Counted from the first letter of the stretch, positions 27,430 through 38,047 are shown. The stretch: DNA of 64,000 nucleotides from Streptomyces qinglanensis (GCF_900111245.1 NZ_FOGO01000005.1:124001-188000); one strand, 5' to 3'. Notes: generated by a model not told the origin, from the sequence alone. Numbers and translations are program-made.

Positions 27430-28716
27430 TCAGCCGGGCGGTCCGGCCGAGGTCTGGTCCGGACGCTTGGACATGGCCTCCACGAAGGCGCGCTCGACGT
27501 CGGCGGTGGAGAGCACTCCGTAGATCTCGCCGGTCTCCTCCACGACCAGGTACTCGGTGGCCGGGGTGGCGCGCAGCCATTCCAGCAGGTCTTCGCCGGC
27601 GAGCTCGGCGGGGACCCGCATGCCGTCCCTGAGGTCCTGCGCGAGGGTGCTGACGGCGACCCAGGGGCGGCGGTGCTCGGGGACGGAGCCGATGGCGGCC
27701 TCCCGGACCAGTGCGAGCGGGTCGCCCCGCCCGTCGACGACGACCAGGGCGCGGGCCCCGGCGGCGTTGGCGCGGCGGAGGGCTTCGGAGAGCGGGGTGT
27801 CGGTCTCGACGGGGACGGCGCGCCGGGTGAGGGTGCGGGCGCGGAGCCGGGGGAGGCGTTCGCGCAGCCGGGCCATCCGCAGGCTGTTGCCGGCTCCGGT
27901 CCAGATGATGGCGGCGAGGATGGCGGCCAGCAGTGCGTCGGTGAGGGAGTCGACGCCGCTGACGCTGCCCCGTGACAGGCCGCCCGCGTGGGTGGCCAGC
28001 GGCAGGCCGATCAGGACGGTGACGGCGAGCGCGCGGCCGACCCATGCGGCGGCGACGGTACCGGTCATCGGCTTGCCGCTGATCTTCCAGACGACGGCGC
28101 GCAGCATCCGGCCGCCGTCCAGGGGGAGGCCGGGCAGCAGGTTGAAGACGGCGACGAGGAGGTTGGAGATCATCAAGCCGGCCAGCAGCACGCCGGGCAC
28201 GGTGCGGGGCTCCACCGCGCGCATCGCGGCGTAGAAGACGCCGGCCAGGACGAGGGAGAGCAGGGGCCCCACGAAGGCGAGGACGAATTCCCGGCCGGGG
28301 GTCTCGGACTCCTTCTCGATCTCGGAGACGCCGCCGAAGAACTGGAGCTGGATGCGGCGGACGGGGAGTTTGAAGCGGAGTGCGGCGACGGTGTGGGCGA
28401 GCTCGTGGACCAGGACGGACGCGTAGAAGGCGACGGCGAAGAAGAGCGCGATCAGGTAGCGCACGGCGCCGAGCTCGGGCAGCACCCGGTCGAGCTGGCC
28501 GCCGAAGACCCAGGTGATCAGGATGGCGACGAGGAACCAGGAGGGGGCGACGTAGACGGGGACGCCGAAGGGGCGGCCCATCAGGATGCCGCCGCCCGGT
28601 GCATCGGGGCGTACAGGTGTGCGAGGCAGCACCCGGCGGGGCTCCGGCCCCTCGGGACCGCTCCCCTCGCCGGAGCCGCCGTACCGCGGCTTCCCGTCGT
28701 TGTCCTCGTCCGCCAC
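27430..28716 (-). CDS. Site-2 protease family membrane metalloprotease (M50) with CBS domains
   Basis: A 428-residue intramembrane metalloprotease-type protein. Zinc-ligand motif HELAH is at 104-108 and the third ligand is in LLPGLPLDGG (D200), both within hydrophobic helices. The C-terminal third (about 290-420) carries paired CBS-like domains, which in homologues bind nucleotides and regulate activity. The start is GTG 28716. The N-terminal 45 residues are disordered. The substrate is unknown; family members cleave membrane-bound anti-sigma factors or signal peptides. It is divergent from the RecB-type nuclease gene. Confidence 0.9.
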   Translation of the reverse strand: MADEDNDGKPRYGGSGEGSGPEGPEPRRVLPRTPVRPDAPGGGILMGRPFGVPVYVAPSWFLVAILITWVFGGQLDRVLPELGAVRYLIALFFAVAFYASVLVHELAHTVAALRFKLPVRRIQLQFFGGVSEIEKESETPGREFVLAFVGPLLSLVLAGVFYAAMRAVEPRTVPGVLLAGLMISNLLVAVFNLLPGLPLDGGRMLRAVVWKISGKPMTGTVAAAWVGRALAVTVLIGLPLATHAGGLSRGSVSGVDSLTDALLAAILAAIIWTGAGNSLRMARLRERLPRLRARTLTRRAVPVETDTPLSEALRRANAAGARALVVVDGRGDPLALVREAAIGSVPEHRRPWVAVSTLAQDLRDGMRVPAELAGEDLLEWLRATPATEYLVVEETGEIYGVLSTADVERAFVEAMSKRPDQTSAGPPG

Positions 28717-28854
28717 GGGTTCCCCTCTGCTGCTTCCCTCGCCCCGCGCCGTGCGGCTGCCGCAGCGTTCTCCGTGCGGCGTTCATCCGGCGCGAGGGGT
28801 CTGCCGTCGATGGTAAGTGTCCGGTGTCGGTGGTGGGCCGTAGGGTCGTACCCC

Positions 28855-29805
<951 letters not shown>

Positions 29806-29847
29806 GTGAGAATGGGGCGACCGCTGCCGTCCCGTTGAGGAGTTCCT

Positions 29848-30519
29848 GTGGCAATCCGCGTACTGCTGGTCGACGACCAGCCGCTGCTGCGCACCGGCTT
29901 CCGGATGATTCTGGAGGCCGAGCAGGACATAGCGGTGGTCGGTGAGGCGGGGGACGGCCTGCAGGCGCTGGACCAGGTGCGGGCCCTGCAGCCGGATGTG
30001 GTCCTGATGGACATCCGGATGCCCCGGATGGACGGCGTGGAGGCCACTCGCAGGATCACCGGTCCGGCCAAGGACGGCCCGGCCAAGGTTCTGGTGCTCA
30101 CCACCTTCGATCTGGACGAGTACGTGGTGGAGGCGCTGCGGGCCGGTGCCAGCGGATTCCTCCTGAAGGACGCACCCGCCGGTGAGCTGGTGCAGGCCAT
30201 CCGGGTGGTGGCGGCGGGCGAGGCGATGCTGGCGCCGAGCATCACCCGCCGGCTGCTGGACAAGTACGCGGGGAAGCTGCCCTCGGGCGAGGAGCCGGTG
30301 CCGGACACCCTGCACCAGTTGACCGAGCGCGAGGTGGAGGTGCTGAAGCTGGTGGCGCGCGGGCTGTCGAACGCGGAGATCGCGGCGGATCTGTTCGTCA
30401 GCGAGACGACGGTCAAGACGCATGTCGGCCACGTGCTCACCAAGCTGGGGCTGCGGGACCGGGTGCAGGCCGCGGTGTACGCCTACGAGAGCGGACTGGT
30501 CCGGCCCGGGTCGGCCTGA
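29848..30519 (+). CDS. NarL/LuxR-type response regulator (orphan)
   Basis: A 223-residue two-component regulator. The receiver domain has acidic pocket D9-D10, phospho-acceptor D55 (VVLMDIRMP) and the switch Lys (SGFLLKDAP). The C-terminal HTH is LTEREVEVLKLVARGLSNAEIA with recognition helix TTVKTHVGHVLTKL. It starts at GTG 29848 with GAGGAG nearby. No sensor kinase gene lies next to it, so its partner is unknown. It ends about 80 bp before a strong hairpin. Confidence 0.92.
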   Translation: MAIRVLLVDDQPLLRTGFRMILEAEQDIAVVGEAGDGLQALDQVRALQPDVVLMDIRMPRMDGVEATRRITGPAKDGPAKVLVLTTFDLDEYVVEALRAGASGFLLKDAPAGELVQAIRVVAAGEAMLAPSITRRLLDKYAGKLPSGEEPVPDTLHQLTEREVEVLKLVARGLSNAEIAADLFVSETTVKTHVGHVLTKLGLRDRVQAAVYAYESGLVRPGSA

Positions 30520-30548
30520 GGACCGGGCCGCGGATCCGCCGCCCCGCC

Positions 30549-30600
30549 GGGCGGCAGGGCCCGGGCGGCAGGGCCCGGGCGGCAGGGCCCGGGCGGCAGG
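30549..30600. repeat. Tandem 14-bp GC-rich repeat
   Basis: Three perfect copies of GGGCGGCAGGGCCC (30549-30590) plus a 10-base partial copy, just downstream of the response regulator stop codon and directly before a hairpin. Confidence 0.9.
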
Positions 30601-30639
30601 CGCCACCGGCGGGGCCCCGCGGCCCGCGCCGGTGGCGCC
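30599..30639. terminator. Bidirectional hairpin between converging genes
   Basis: Perfect 13-bp stem GGCGCCACCGGCG (30599-30611) with its complement at 30627-30639, between the response regulator (plus) and the solute-binding lipoprotein gene (minus). Confidence 0.75.
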
Positions 30640-30672
30640 GTGCTCTGCGACCGCCGCGGCGGGCGGGGAGGG

Positions 30673-32268
30673 TCAGGAGTCGCGGCCGCGGCCCAGCTCC
30701 CACAGTTGGAGCACGGACGAGGAGTTGAGGGCCCATTCGACTCCGGTGATGTCGTCGCGGGCCGCGAGGTACTGCTTGCCCTGCCAGAGCGGGAGCAGCG
30801 GAACGTCCTTGGCGACGATGTCCTGCACGCGGCCGAAGGTGCCGGAGGTGGCGGAACGTTCGGTCTGGCGGCGGCTCCGGGGCACGAGCTCGTCACGGAT
30901 CTCGTGGTTGGTGTAGGGCGAGCCGAGGAAGTTGTCCTTCTCGAAGAAGGGGGCGACGAAATTGTCGGCGTCCGGGAAGTCGGGATACCAGCCGTAGCCC
31001 CACACCTGGTACTTGCCGTTCGTCGCCGCCGGGCGGAAGGTGTCCCACTTGACGCCCTTGGTCCGCACGTCGAACAGTCCGCTGCCGTTGAGCTGCTTCT
31101 CGAGGACGGCGAACTCCTGGGCGGTGGCACCCCCGTAGTGGTCGGTGGTGTAGGTGAGGGTGAGTTTGACGGGCTTGTCGATGCCCGCGTCGCGCAGGGT
31201 CCGTTCGGCGGCGGCCTTGCTGGGTTCGCCGTAGGTGTTGAAGAACGAGTTCCGGTGCGCCGGGAGTCCGGCGGGCACGATGCTGTAGAGCGGCTCGGTG
31301 CTGCGGTCGTAGGCGTCCCGCACGATCTTCTTGCGGTCGACGAGCTGGGCCATGGCCTTGCGGACGGCCTTCTTGCCCGCGGTCGGGTCGTCGGTGTCGA
31401 AGGCGAGGTAGCGGATCTCCTGGCCGGGCTGTTCGACGAGCTCGACGCCCTGCTCCTGGGCCCCGTCGAGCCGGCTGACCTGGTCGGGGGAGATGGTCCG
31501 GCCCATGACATCGATGTCGCCGGCCTTGAGCGCCTTCTCCATGCCCTCTGCGGCGTCGAAGAAGCGCATCTCGACCCTGCTGTTCCGCAGCTCCAGTTCC
31601 CCGCTGTAGTGCGGGTTCTTCGCCAGCACGGCCGACTCGGCGTCGATGTGCTCGAGCGCGTAGGGACCCGAGCCGACCAGTGCGTCGCCCTTGGTGAGGG
31701 CGTCGGCCGGGTAGGTCTGGCTGTCCACGACGGCGGCGGCCGGGGTGGTCAGCTTGTACGGGAAAGTCGCGTCGGGCCGCTTGAGGTGGAAGACGACGTG
31801 GCTCTTGTCGTCGGCCTCGACACGGTCGAGGTTGCTGAAGAGGACCGCGGGGCCGCCCTTGTGGTTGATGCGTTTGACCCGCCGCAGCGAGAACTCGACG
31901 TCCTCGGCGTCCAGCGTGTGCCCGTTGGAGAACGTCTGACCCTTGCGCATCGTGCAGCGGTAGACCTTGTTCGCCGCGTCGGTGAAGCCGCACTTGGCGG
32001 CGGCGTCCATCTCCGGCGAGGTGCCGGTGCGCGGGAAGCGCAGCAGCGTCTGGAAGGTGTTGCGCATGACGCCCCAGGCCGCGACGTCGTAGGCCGCCGC
32101 GGGATCGAACGGGGCCGGCGCGCCCTTGCCGACCGCGAAGTGGTCCGTCGTGCCGACGACGATCGCGTCGCCGCCTGCGCTCCCGCCCTTCTCGGACCCG
32201 CACCCGGCGAGCAGCGGCGTGAGCATCCCCGCGGCAAGCACGGGCAGCACCACAGTTTTACGGTTCAT
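30673..32268 (-). CDS. Family 5 extracellular solute-binding lipoprotein (peptide/nickel ABC type)
   Basis: A 531-residue lipoprotein with signal peptide and lipobox LLAGC (Cys 23), followed by the DppA/OppA-type binding fold. Diagnostic segments are KGQTFSNGHTLDAEDVEFSLRR near residue 110, the YAL repeat region, and WGWYPDFPDADNF-like sequence (GYGWYPDFPDADNF). The ligand is probably a peptide, but this cannot be read from sequence. No permease or ATPase genes are adjacent, so it works with a distant transporter or acts as a receptor. Confidence 0.9.
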   Translation of the reverse strand: MNRKTVVLPVLAAGMLTPLLAGCGSEKGGSAGGDAIVVGTTDHFAVGKGAPAPFDPAAAYDVAAWGVMRNTFQTLLRFPRTGTSPEMDAAAKCGFTDAANKVYRCTMRKGQTFSNGHTLDAEDVEFSLRRVKRINHKGGPAVLFSNLDRVEADDKSHVVFHLKRPDATFPYKLTTPAAAVVDSQTYPADALTKGDALVGSGPYALEHIDAESAVLAKNPHYSGELELRNSRVEMRFFDAAEGMEKALKAGDIDVMGRTISPDQVSRLDGAQEQGVELVEQPGQEIRYLAFDTDDPTAGKKAVRKAMAQLVDRKKIVRDAYDRSTEPLYSIVPAGLPAHRNSFFNTYGEPSKAAAERTLRDAGIDKPVKLTLTYTTDHYGGATAQEFAVLEKQLNGSGLFDVRTKGVKWDTFRPAATNGKYQVWGYGWYPDFPDADNFVAPFFEKDNFLGSPYTNHEIRDELVPRSRRQTERSATSGTFGRVQDIVAKDVPLLPLWQGKQYLAARDDITGVEWALNSSSVLQLWELGRGRDS

Positions 32269-32670
32269 GGTCGACGATCTCCTCGGCCGGCCAGGGTTTG
32301 CTGCAGGGGAGGAATGGCCGGTACACCGACATTAATCGTCCGCTCCGGCAACTTTCGAAGCGCAGGTCGCGGAACCGGTTTCACGCACCGGAACCAGCAC
32401 CTTCCTGTCCGCTATCCGAACGCCGGAACGTTTTCCGCGTCACTCCATCAATACGGACACAAGGGAAGGACATTTTTCCCTCCAGTCCCAGGGGCACCAC
32501 AGTCCGGGTGGCTGGTCGAGGGGTTCGCGCGTGATGAACGTCACTGGACCAATCTGCGCACCGGACACCGGAGTTCGGCATTCTGCGGAGCCCGGGGCAA
32601 GGGATTCCGGGGCCCCGCAGATGCGCATTCTCCGCCTCGTACGGAATGGCACCGCCGCGGAATGATCGAC
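32269..32670. other. Intergenic region, no gene seen
   Basis: About 400 bp upstream of the solute-binding lipoprotein gene and beyond the HAD gene stop. It is noticeably less GC-rich than its surroundings (for example 32325-32345 and 32440-32500), which fits a promoter/regulatory stretch. I see no conserved ORF and cannot assign promoter boxes confidently. Confidence 0.5.
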
Positions 32671-33372
32671 TCAGCGCGCGACCATGATCCGCGACCGGAG
32701 GAATTCGAGATCGACTTCTTCGAGTGAACTCACAATGCTGCGACCGGACTTGGGCTCGATCGGCGCGATGGACGGCACGGCCACCACGTGGCAGCCGGCG
32801 GCCTCCGCTGCGGCGACCCCGGTGGCGGTGTCCTCCAGCACCGCGCAGCGCACCGGATCGGCTCCCAGGCGGCGCGCGGCGGTCAGATACGGGTCCGGGT
32901 GCGGCTTGGTCCGGGCCAGCTCGTCCCCGGCGACCGTGAAGGCGAAGTGCTCGTGCCCGATCCAGGTGAGCATGCGGTCCACGACCGTGCGGTGCGAGGC
33001 GGAGACCAGCGCCGCGGGGATCCGGTGCGCGGACAGCTCAGCGAGCAGCCTGCGGGCACCGGGCATCAGCGGGACGCCGCGCTCCAGCCGCTCGGTGAAC
33101 CTGGCGTTCAGCAGCACGCTGAGCTCCTCCAGGCCGATGTCGGCGGCGGTCGCCTCGATCAGGAAGCCGGCGCTGCGCGACATGGGACCGCCGACGACGA
33201 CGCTGCGCCACTCGTCGCGCAGCTCGTGCCCCAGCTCGGCGAAGACCGCGACCTCCGCGTCCCACCAGAAGTCCTCGGTGTCGACCAGGGTGCCGTCCAT
33301 GTCCAGCAGCACGGCCTGCAGCTCGGGCTCCTCACCCGTGAGCGTGGTGACGGCGGGGGATGGACCGGCCAT
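32671..33372 (-). CDS. HAD-superfamily hydrolase (phosphoglycolate/beta-phosphoglucomutase-like)
   Basis: A 233-residue haloacid-dehalogenase phosphatase. Motif I LLDMDGTLVDTE (about 22-33) has the nucleophile Asp and acid Asp. Motif II is VSASHRT, motif III ARTKPHPDPYL and motif IV VLEDTATGVAAAEAAG. The helical cap lies between motifs I and II (subclass IA). The substrate is a small phosphorylated metabolite, not identifiable from sequence. It lies downstream of metH on the same strand, but a large hairpin separates them. Confidence 0.9.
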   Translation of the reverse strand: MAGPSPAVTTLTGEEPELQAVLLDMDGTLVDTEDFWWDAEVAVFAELGHELRDEWRSVVVGGPMSRSAGFLIEATAADIGLEELSVLLNARFTERLERGVPLMPGARRLLAELSAHRIPAALVSASHRTVVDRMLTWIGHEHFAFTVAGDELARTKPHPDPYLTAARRLGADPVRCAVLEDTATGVAAAEAAGCHVVAVPSIAPIEPKSGRSIVSSLEEVDLEFLRSRIMVAR

Positions 33373-33415
33373 CCGCGAACACCTCCCGAAAGCGACGACT
33401 CCACAAGGGACGACA

Positions 33416-33483
33416 AGGCCGGTCGCCCCTTCCGCCGGAACCCCGGAGGGTTCCGGTTCCCGGCGGAAGCGGACGACCGGCCT
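33416..33483. terminator. Large hairpin after metH
   Basis: Outer 10-bp stem AGGCCGGTCG (33416-33425) with 33474-33483 and an inner stem TTCCGCCGG (33430-33438) with 33460-33468. It lies 33 bp beyond the metH stop codon on the minus strand and before the HAD gene start, so it is a likely metH terminator. Confidence 0.75.
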
Positions 33484-33515
33484 GTACCGGACCGATCAGT
33501 ATATGACCTGTGCCC

Positions 33516-36500
33516 TCATCGGGCGTTGAAATACTTCGCCTCGGGGTGGTGCAGCACGATGGCGTCGGTCGACTGCTCGGGGTGGAGCTGGAACTCCTCG
33601 GAGAGCTCGACGCCGATCCGCTCCGGCCGCAGCAGCTCGGCGATCTTCGCGCGGTCCTCCAGGTTCGGGCAGGCACCGTAGCCCAGCGAGAACCGGGCTC
33701 CCCGGTACTTCAGATCGAACATGCCCTGCATCTGGTCGGGGTCCTCGCCCGAGAAGCCCAGCTCGCTGCGGACCCGGGCGTGCCAGTACTCGGCGAGCGC
33801 CTCGGCGAGCTGCACGGAGAGGCCGTGCAGCTCCAGGTAGTCGCGGTAGGCGTCGCCCGCGAACAGCTCGGCGGTCTTCTCGCCGATCCTGGACCCGACG
33901 GTGACCACCTGCAGCCCGACGACGTCGGTCTCGCCGGAGTCCTCCGGGCGGAAGAAGTCCGCCAGGCAGAGCCGGCGGCCGCGCCGCTGCCGGGGGAAGG
34001 TGAAGCGGGTGCGCTCGTTGCCCTGCTCGTCCAGCAGGATCAGGTCGTCGCCCTTGGAGTAGCAGGGGAAGTAGCCGTAGACGGCGGACGCCTCCAGCAG
34101 GTTCTCCGTCTGCAGCCGCTCCAGCCAGCCCCGCAGCCGGGGGCGGCCCTCGGTCTCCACCAGCTCCTCGTAGGACGGCCCGTCGCCCTTGCGGGACTCC
34201 TTGAGCCCCCACTGGCCCTTGAAGAGGGCACCCTCGTCCAGCCAGGACGCGTAGTCCTGCTGCCGCAGGCCCTTGATCACCCGGGTGCCCCAGAAGGGCG
34301 GCTCGGGGACGGGATTGTCGACGGCCACGTCCGAGCGGACGGAGCCGTCGTTCTCCTCCGGCTCGGGGATGTCGAGGTCCCGCTTGGGCACCCGGCGCTG
34401 CTTGAGCGCGGGCAGCTCGGCACCGGGAACGCCGCGCTTGACGTCCATCAGGGCGTCCATGAGGCTCAGCCCCTCGAAGGCGTCCTTGGCGTAGCGGACC
34501 TCGCCCTCGTAGATCTCGTGCAGGTCCTGCTCGACGTAGGCCCGGGTGAGCGCGGCCCCGCCGAGGATGACGGGGAAGTCGGAGGACATCTTGCGCTGGT
34601 TGAGCTCCTCCAGGTTCTCCTTCATGATCACCGTGGACTTCACCAGCAGCCCGGACATGCCGATCACGTCGGCCCGGTGCTCGGCCGCGGCGTCCAGGAT
34701 GGCGCTCACCGGCTGCTTGATGCCGAGGTTGACCACCTGGTAGCCGTTGTTGGACAGGATGATGTCGACGAGGTTCTTGCCGATGTCGTGGACGTCGCCG
34801 CGGACCGTGGCCAGCACGATCGTGCCCTTGCCCGCCTCGTCCTCGGACTTCTCCATGTGCGGTTCGAGGTGGGCGACGGCGGCCTTCATCACCTCGGCCG
34901 ACTGGAGCACGAACGGCAGCTGCATCTGTCCGGAGCCGAACAGCTCACCGACGACCTTCATGCCCGCCAGCAGCGTGTCGTTGACGATGGCGAGCGCCGG
35001 GCGCTCCTCCAGGGCGGCGTCCAGGTCGGCCTCCAGCCCGTTGCGCTCGCCGTCGATGATGCGTCGCTGGAGGCGCTCCTCCAACGGGAGGGCGGCCAGT
35101 TCCTCGGCCTTCCCGGCCTTCATCGACTTGGCCGTGGCGCCCTCGAACAGCTCCATCAGCTTCTGCAGCGGGTCGTAGCCCTCGCTGCGCCGGTCGTAGA
35201 CCAGGTCGCGGGCAACGGTGACCTGCTCGTCGTCGAACCGGGCGATCGGCAGGATCTTGCTGGCGTGCACGATCGCGGAGTCCAGCCCGGCCTTGACGCA
35301 CTCGTCGAGGAAGACGGAGTTGAGCACGATCCGGGCGGCCGGGTTCAGGCCGAAGGAGATGTTCGACAGGCCCAGCACGGTCTGCACGTCGGGGTGCTTC
35401 TGCTTGAGCAGCCGGATGGCCTCGATGGTGTTGATGCCGTCCTTGCGGGACTCCTCCTGGCCGGTGCAGATGGTGAAGGTGAGGACGTCGATCAGGATGT
35501 CCGACTCGTGGATGCCGTAGTTGCCGGTCAGGTCCGCGATGAGACGTTCGGCGATGGCGACCTTGTGCTCGGCGGTGCGGGCCTGGCCCTCCTCGTCGAT
35601 GGTCAGCGCGATCAGCGCCGCCCCGTGCTCGGCGGCCAGCTTGGTGACCTTCGCGAAGCGGGACTCGGGTCCGTCGCCGTCCTCGTAGTTGACGGAGTTG
35701 ATGACGGCGCGGCCGCCCAGCTTCTCCAGACCGGCCTGGATGACGTCGATCTCCGTCGAGTCCAGCACGATCGGCAGCGTGGAGGCGGTGGCCAGCCGGC
35801 CCGCCAGCTCGGTCATGTCCGCGACGCCGTCCCGGCCGACGTAGTCGACGCACAGGTCGAGCATGTGGGCGCCCTCGCGGATCTGCTCCCGGGCCAGCTC
35901 GACGCAGTCGTCCCAGCGCGCCTCCAGCATCGCCTCGCGGAACTTCTTCGACCCGTTGGCGTTGGTCCGCTCCCCGATGGCCATGTACGAGGTGTCCTGG
36001 CGGAAGGGCACCGCCTGGTAGAGCGAGGCCGCGGCCGGTTCCGGCTGCGGGGTGCGTGCGGCGGGCTCGCGGCCGCGCACCCGCTCCACGAGCTGGCGCA
36101 GGTGCTCGGGTGTGGTGCCGCAGCAGCCGCCCACCAGGGACAGGCCGTAGTCGCCCACGAAGGTGTCGTGCGCGTCCGCCAGCTCCTCGGGGGTGAGCGG
36201 ATAGCTGGCGCCGTCCTTGCCCAGCACCGGCAGGCCGGCGTTCGGCATGCAGGAGAGCGGGACGCGGGAGTGCTGGGCCAGATAGCGCAGATGCTCGCTC
36301 ATCTCGGCGGGGCCGGTGGCGCAGTTCAGCCCGATCATGTCGATGCCCAGCGGCTCCAGGGCCGCGAGGGCCGCGGCGATCTCGGAGCCGAGCAGCATCG
36401 TGCCGGTCGTCTCCACCGTGACCGAGCACAGCAGCGGCAGGTCGGCGCCGACCGCCGCCATGCCGCGGCGGGCGCCGATGACGGCCGCCTTGGTCTGCAG

Positions 36501-37037
36501 CAGGTCCTGGGTCGTCTCCACCAGCAGCGCGTCGGCGCCACCGGCGATCATGCCCTCCGCGTTCTGCTGGTAGGCGTCGCGGAGGGTGGTGTAGGGGGCG
36601 TGGCCTAGGGTCGGCAGTTTGGTGCCCGGGCCCATGGAGCCCAGGACCCAGCGCATCCGTCCGTCGTCGGACTCGAACTCCTCGGCGACGTCGCGGGCGA
36701 TGCGCACGCCGGTCTCGGACAGTTCGAAGATGCGCTCGGTGATGTCGTACTCCCCCAGCGCCGCGTGGTTGGCGCCGAAGGTGTTGGTCTCCACGCAGTC
36801 CACGCCTGCGGCGAAGTACTCCTGGTGGACCGCGCGGATGATGTCGGGGCGGGTCACGTTCAAGATCTCGTTGCAGCCTTCGAGCTGTTCGAAATCCTCC
36901 AGCGTCGGATCCTGCGCCTGGATCATCGTCCCCATCGCTCCGTCGGCGACGACCACGCGCGAGGCCAGTGCGCTGCGGAGCGCCTCGGCCCGGGTGGGGG
37001 ACGGAGTTGCGGACGTGCTGCTCGGCGACGAGGCCAT
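33516..37037 (-). CDS. metH: Cobalamin-dependent methionine synthase MetH
   Basis: A 1173-residue enzyme that transfers the methyl group from 5-methyltetrahydrofolate through cobalamin to homocysteine. Modules in order: homocysteine-binding barrel with zinc cysteines (LNCATGP and LVGGCCGTTPEH), pterin-binding domain (AIGERTNANGSKKFREAML), cap and B12 domains with the axial-histidine motif DVHDIGKNLV and GMSGLLVKST, then the SAM-binding reactivation domain (YGYFPCYSKGDD, YRGARFSLGYGACPNLEDR). The length is normal for the family. I looked upstream for a cobalamin riboswitch and saw none. It is divergent from gylR. Confidence 0.97.
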   Translation of the reverse strand: MASSPSSTSATPSPTRAEALRSALASRVVVADGAMGTMIQAQDPTLEDFEQLEGCNEILNVTRPDIIRAVHQEYFAAGVDCVETNTFGANHAALGEYDITERIFELSETGVRIARDVAEEFESDDGRMRWVLGSMGPGTKLPTLGHAPYTTLRDAYQQNAEGMIAGGADALLVETTQDLLQTKAAVIGARRGMAAVGADLPLLCSVTVETTGTMLLGSEIAAALAALEPLGIDMIGLNCATGPAEMSEHLRYLAQHSRVPLSCMPNAGLPVLGKDGASYPLTPEELADAHDTFVGDYGLSLVGGCCGTTPEHLRQLVERVRGREPAARTPQPEPAAASLYQAVPFRQDTSYMAIGERTNANGSKKFREAMLEARWDDCVELAREQIREGAHMLDLCVDYVGRDGVADMTELAGRLATASTLPIVLDSTEIDVIQAGLEKLGGRAVINSVNYEDGDGPESRFAKVTKLAAEHGAALIALTIDEEGQARTAEHKVAIAERLIADLTGNYGIHESDILIDVLTFTICTGQEESRKDGINTIEAIRLLKQKHPDVQTVLGLSNISFGLNPAARIVLNSVFLDECVKAGLDSAIVHASKILPIARFDDEQVTVARDLVYDRRSEGYDPLQKLMELFEGATAKSMKAGKAEELAALPLEERLQRRIIDGERNGLEADLDAALEERPALAIVNDTLLAGMKVVGELFGSGQMQLPFVLQSAEVMKAAVAHLEPHMEKSEDEAGKGTIVLATVRGDVHDIGKNLVDIILSNNGYQVVNLGIKQPVSAILDAAAEHRADVIGMSGLLVKSTVIMKENLEELNQRKMSSDFPVILGGAALTRAYVEQDLHEIYEGEVRYAKDAFEGLSLMDALMDVKRGVPGAELPALKQRRVPKRDLDIPEPEENDGSVRSDVAVDNPVPEPPFWGTRVIKGLRQQDYASWLDEGALFKGQWGLKESRKGDGPSYEELVETEGRPRLRGWLERLQTENLLEASAVYGYFPCYSKGDDLILLDEQGNERTRFTFPRQRRGRRLCLADFFRPEDSGETDVVGLQVVTVGSRIGEKTAELFAGDAYRDYLELHGLSVQLAEALAEYWHARVRSELGFSGEDPDQMQGMFDLKYRGARFSLGYGACPNLEDRAKIAELLRPERIGVELSEEFQLHPEQSTDAIVLHHPEAKYFNAR

Positions 37038-37213
37038 GGAAGAGGCTCCCTGGGTTGCGACGGCTGTCGGCTTTGCGCGCCGGTGAGGCAGCGCACCCGG
37101 TCAGCGTAGCGGGCGGACGCAAGAGCGCAGGTCGACATTCCGACCATCGGACACTCCGGCGCTCGATCCGGGCTCGATCCCGACTACCGTCGCGTCGACA
37201 TCAAGCGATACCG

Positions 37214-37228
37214 TTCGACATTGTCGAA
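37214..37228. promoter_or_regulatory. GylR-type operator upstream of gylR
   Basis: TTCGACATTGTCGAA, a palindrome symmetric about its central base, 42 bp before the gylR start. The same core recurs before glpF, which suggests that GylR binds both. The assignment is inferred from position and recurrence. Confidence 0.65.
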
Positions 37229-37269
37229 TCGGCATGGTGAAACTCAAGGCAGCAGGTCAGGGAGGACCG

Positions 37270-38034
37270 ATGGCCCGGACCATCCAGTCGCTGGAACGAG
37301 CGGCGGCCGTACTGCGGTTGCTGGCGGGCGGCGAGCGGCGGCTCGGACTCTCCGAGATCGCCTCGGCGCTCGACCTGGCCAAGGGTACGGCGCACGGGCT
37401 GCTGCGCACCCTCCAGCAGGAGGGCTTCGTGGAGCAGGAAGCGGTCACGGGCCGCTACCAGCTCGGGGCCGAGCTGCTGCGCCTGGGCAACAGCTATCTG
37501 GACGTGCACGAGCTGCGGGCCCGCGCCCTGGTGTGGACGGACGACCTGGCCCGCTCCAGCGGGGAGAGCGTCTACCTGGGCGTGCTCCACCAGCAGGGCG
37601 TGCTCATCGTGCACCACGTCTTCCGCCCGGACGACAGCCGCCAGGTGCTGGAGGTCGGCGCCATGCAGCCGCTGCACAGCACCGCCCTGGGCAAGGTGCT
37701 GTGCGCGTTCGACCCGGTGGCGCACAGCGAGGCGCTGGACGGGCGGCGGACGGACTTCACCGAGCGCACGGTCACCGGCGAGGACCGGTTCGAGACGCTG
37801 CTGGAGACCGTCCGGGCGCGCGGCTGGGCGGCGGACGTGGAGGAGACCTGGGACGGCCTCGCCTCGGTGGCCGCGCCGATCCACGACCGGCGCCGGATGC
37901 CGGTGGGTGCGGTGGGCATCACCGGGGCCGTGGAGCGGGTGTGCGAGGGCGAGGAGCTGCTTCCGCGGCTGGTTGCGGCGGTGCGGGACACGGCGCGGGC
38001 GGTCTCCCGGGATCTGGGGGCGCTGCGGTTCTGA
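37270..38034 (+). CDS. gylR: IclR-family repressor of the glycerol operon
   Basis: A 254-residue IclR-type regulator. The N-terminal winged helix (RTIQSLERAAAVLRLLAGG, LSEIASALDLAKGTAHGLLRTL) is followed by the effector-binding domain (GESVYLGVLHQQGVLIVHHVF, MQPLHSTALGKVLCAF, GWAADVEETWDGLASVAAPI). GylR of S. coelicolor represses glycerol catabolism until glycerol 3-phosphate is present, and the neighbours glpF, glpK and glpD match. The ATG at 37270 with GGGAGG upstream gives the same length as GylR; an upstream ATG lacks a good ribosome site. It is divergent from metH. Confidence 0.93.
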   Translation: MARTIQSLERAAAVLRLLAGGERRLGLSEIASALDLAKGTAHGLLRTLQQEGFVEQEAVTGRYQLGAELLRLGNSYLDVHELRARALVWTDDLARSSGESVYLGVLHQQGVLIVHHVFRPDDSRQVLEVGAMQPLHSTALGKVLCAFDPVAHSEALDGRRTDFTERTVTGEDRFETLLETVRARGWAADVEETWDGLASVAAPIHDRRRMPVGAVGITGAVERVCEGEELLPRLVAAVRDTARAVSRDLGALRF

Positions 38035-38047
38035 GCCCCGGCGGGGC

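Noticed and set aside
30520..30672. Tandem 14-bp repeat considered as a coding extension of the response regulator
   Set aside because: It lies after a clear stop codon and directly before a perfect terminator hairpin.
32662..32727. Short plus-strand ORF opposite the end of the HAD gene
   Set aside because: About 21 codons and complementary to the HAD coding sequence, with no supporting homology.
37038..37233. Searched for a cobalamin riboswitch upstream of metH
   Set aside because: No B12-box-like conserved core or stem set was visible in this 196-bp region.
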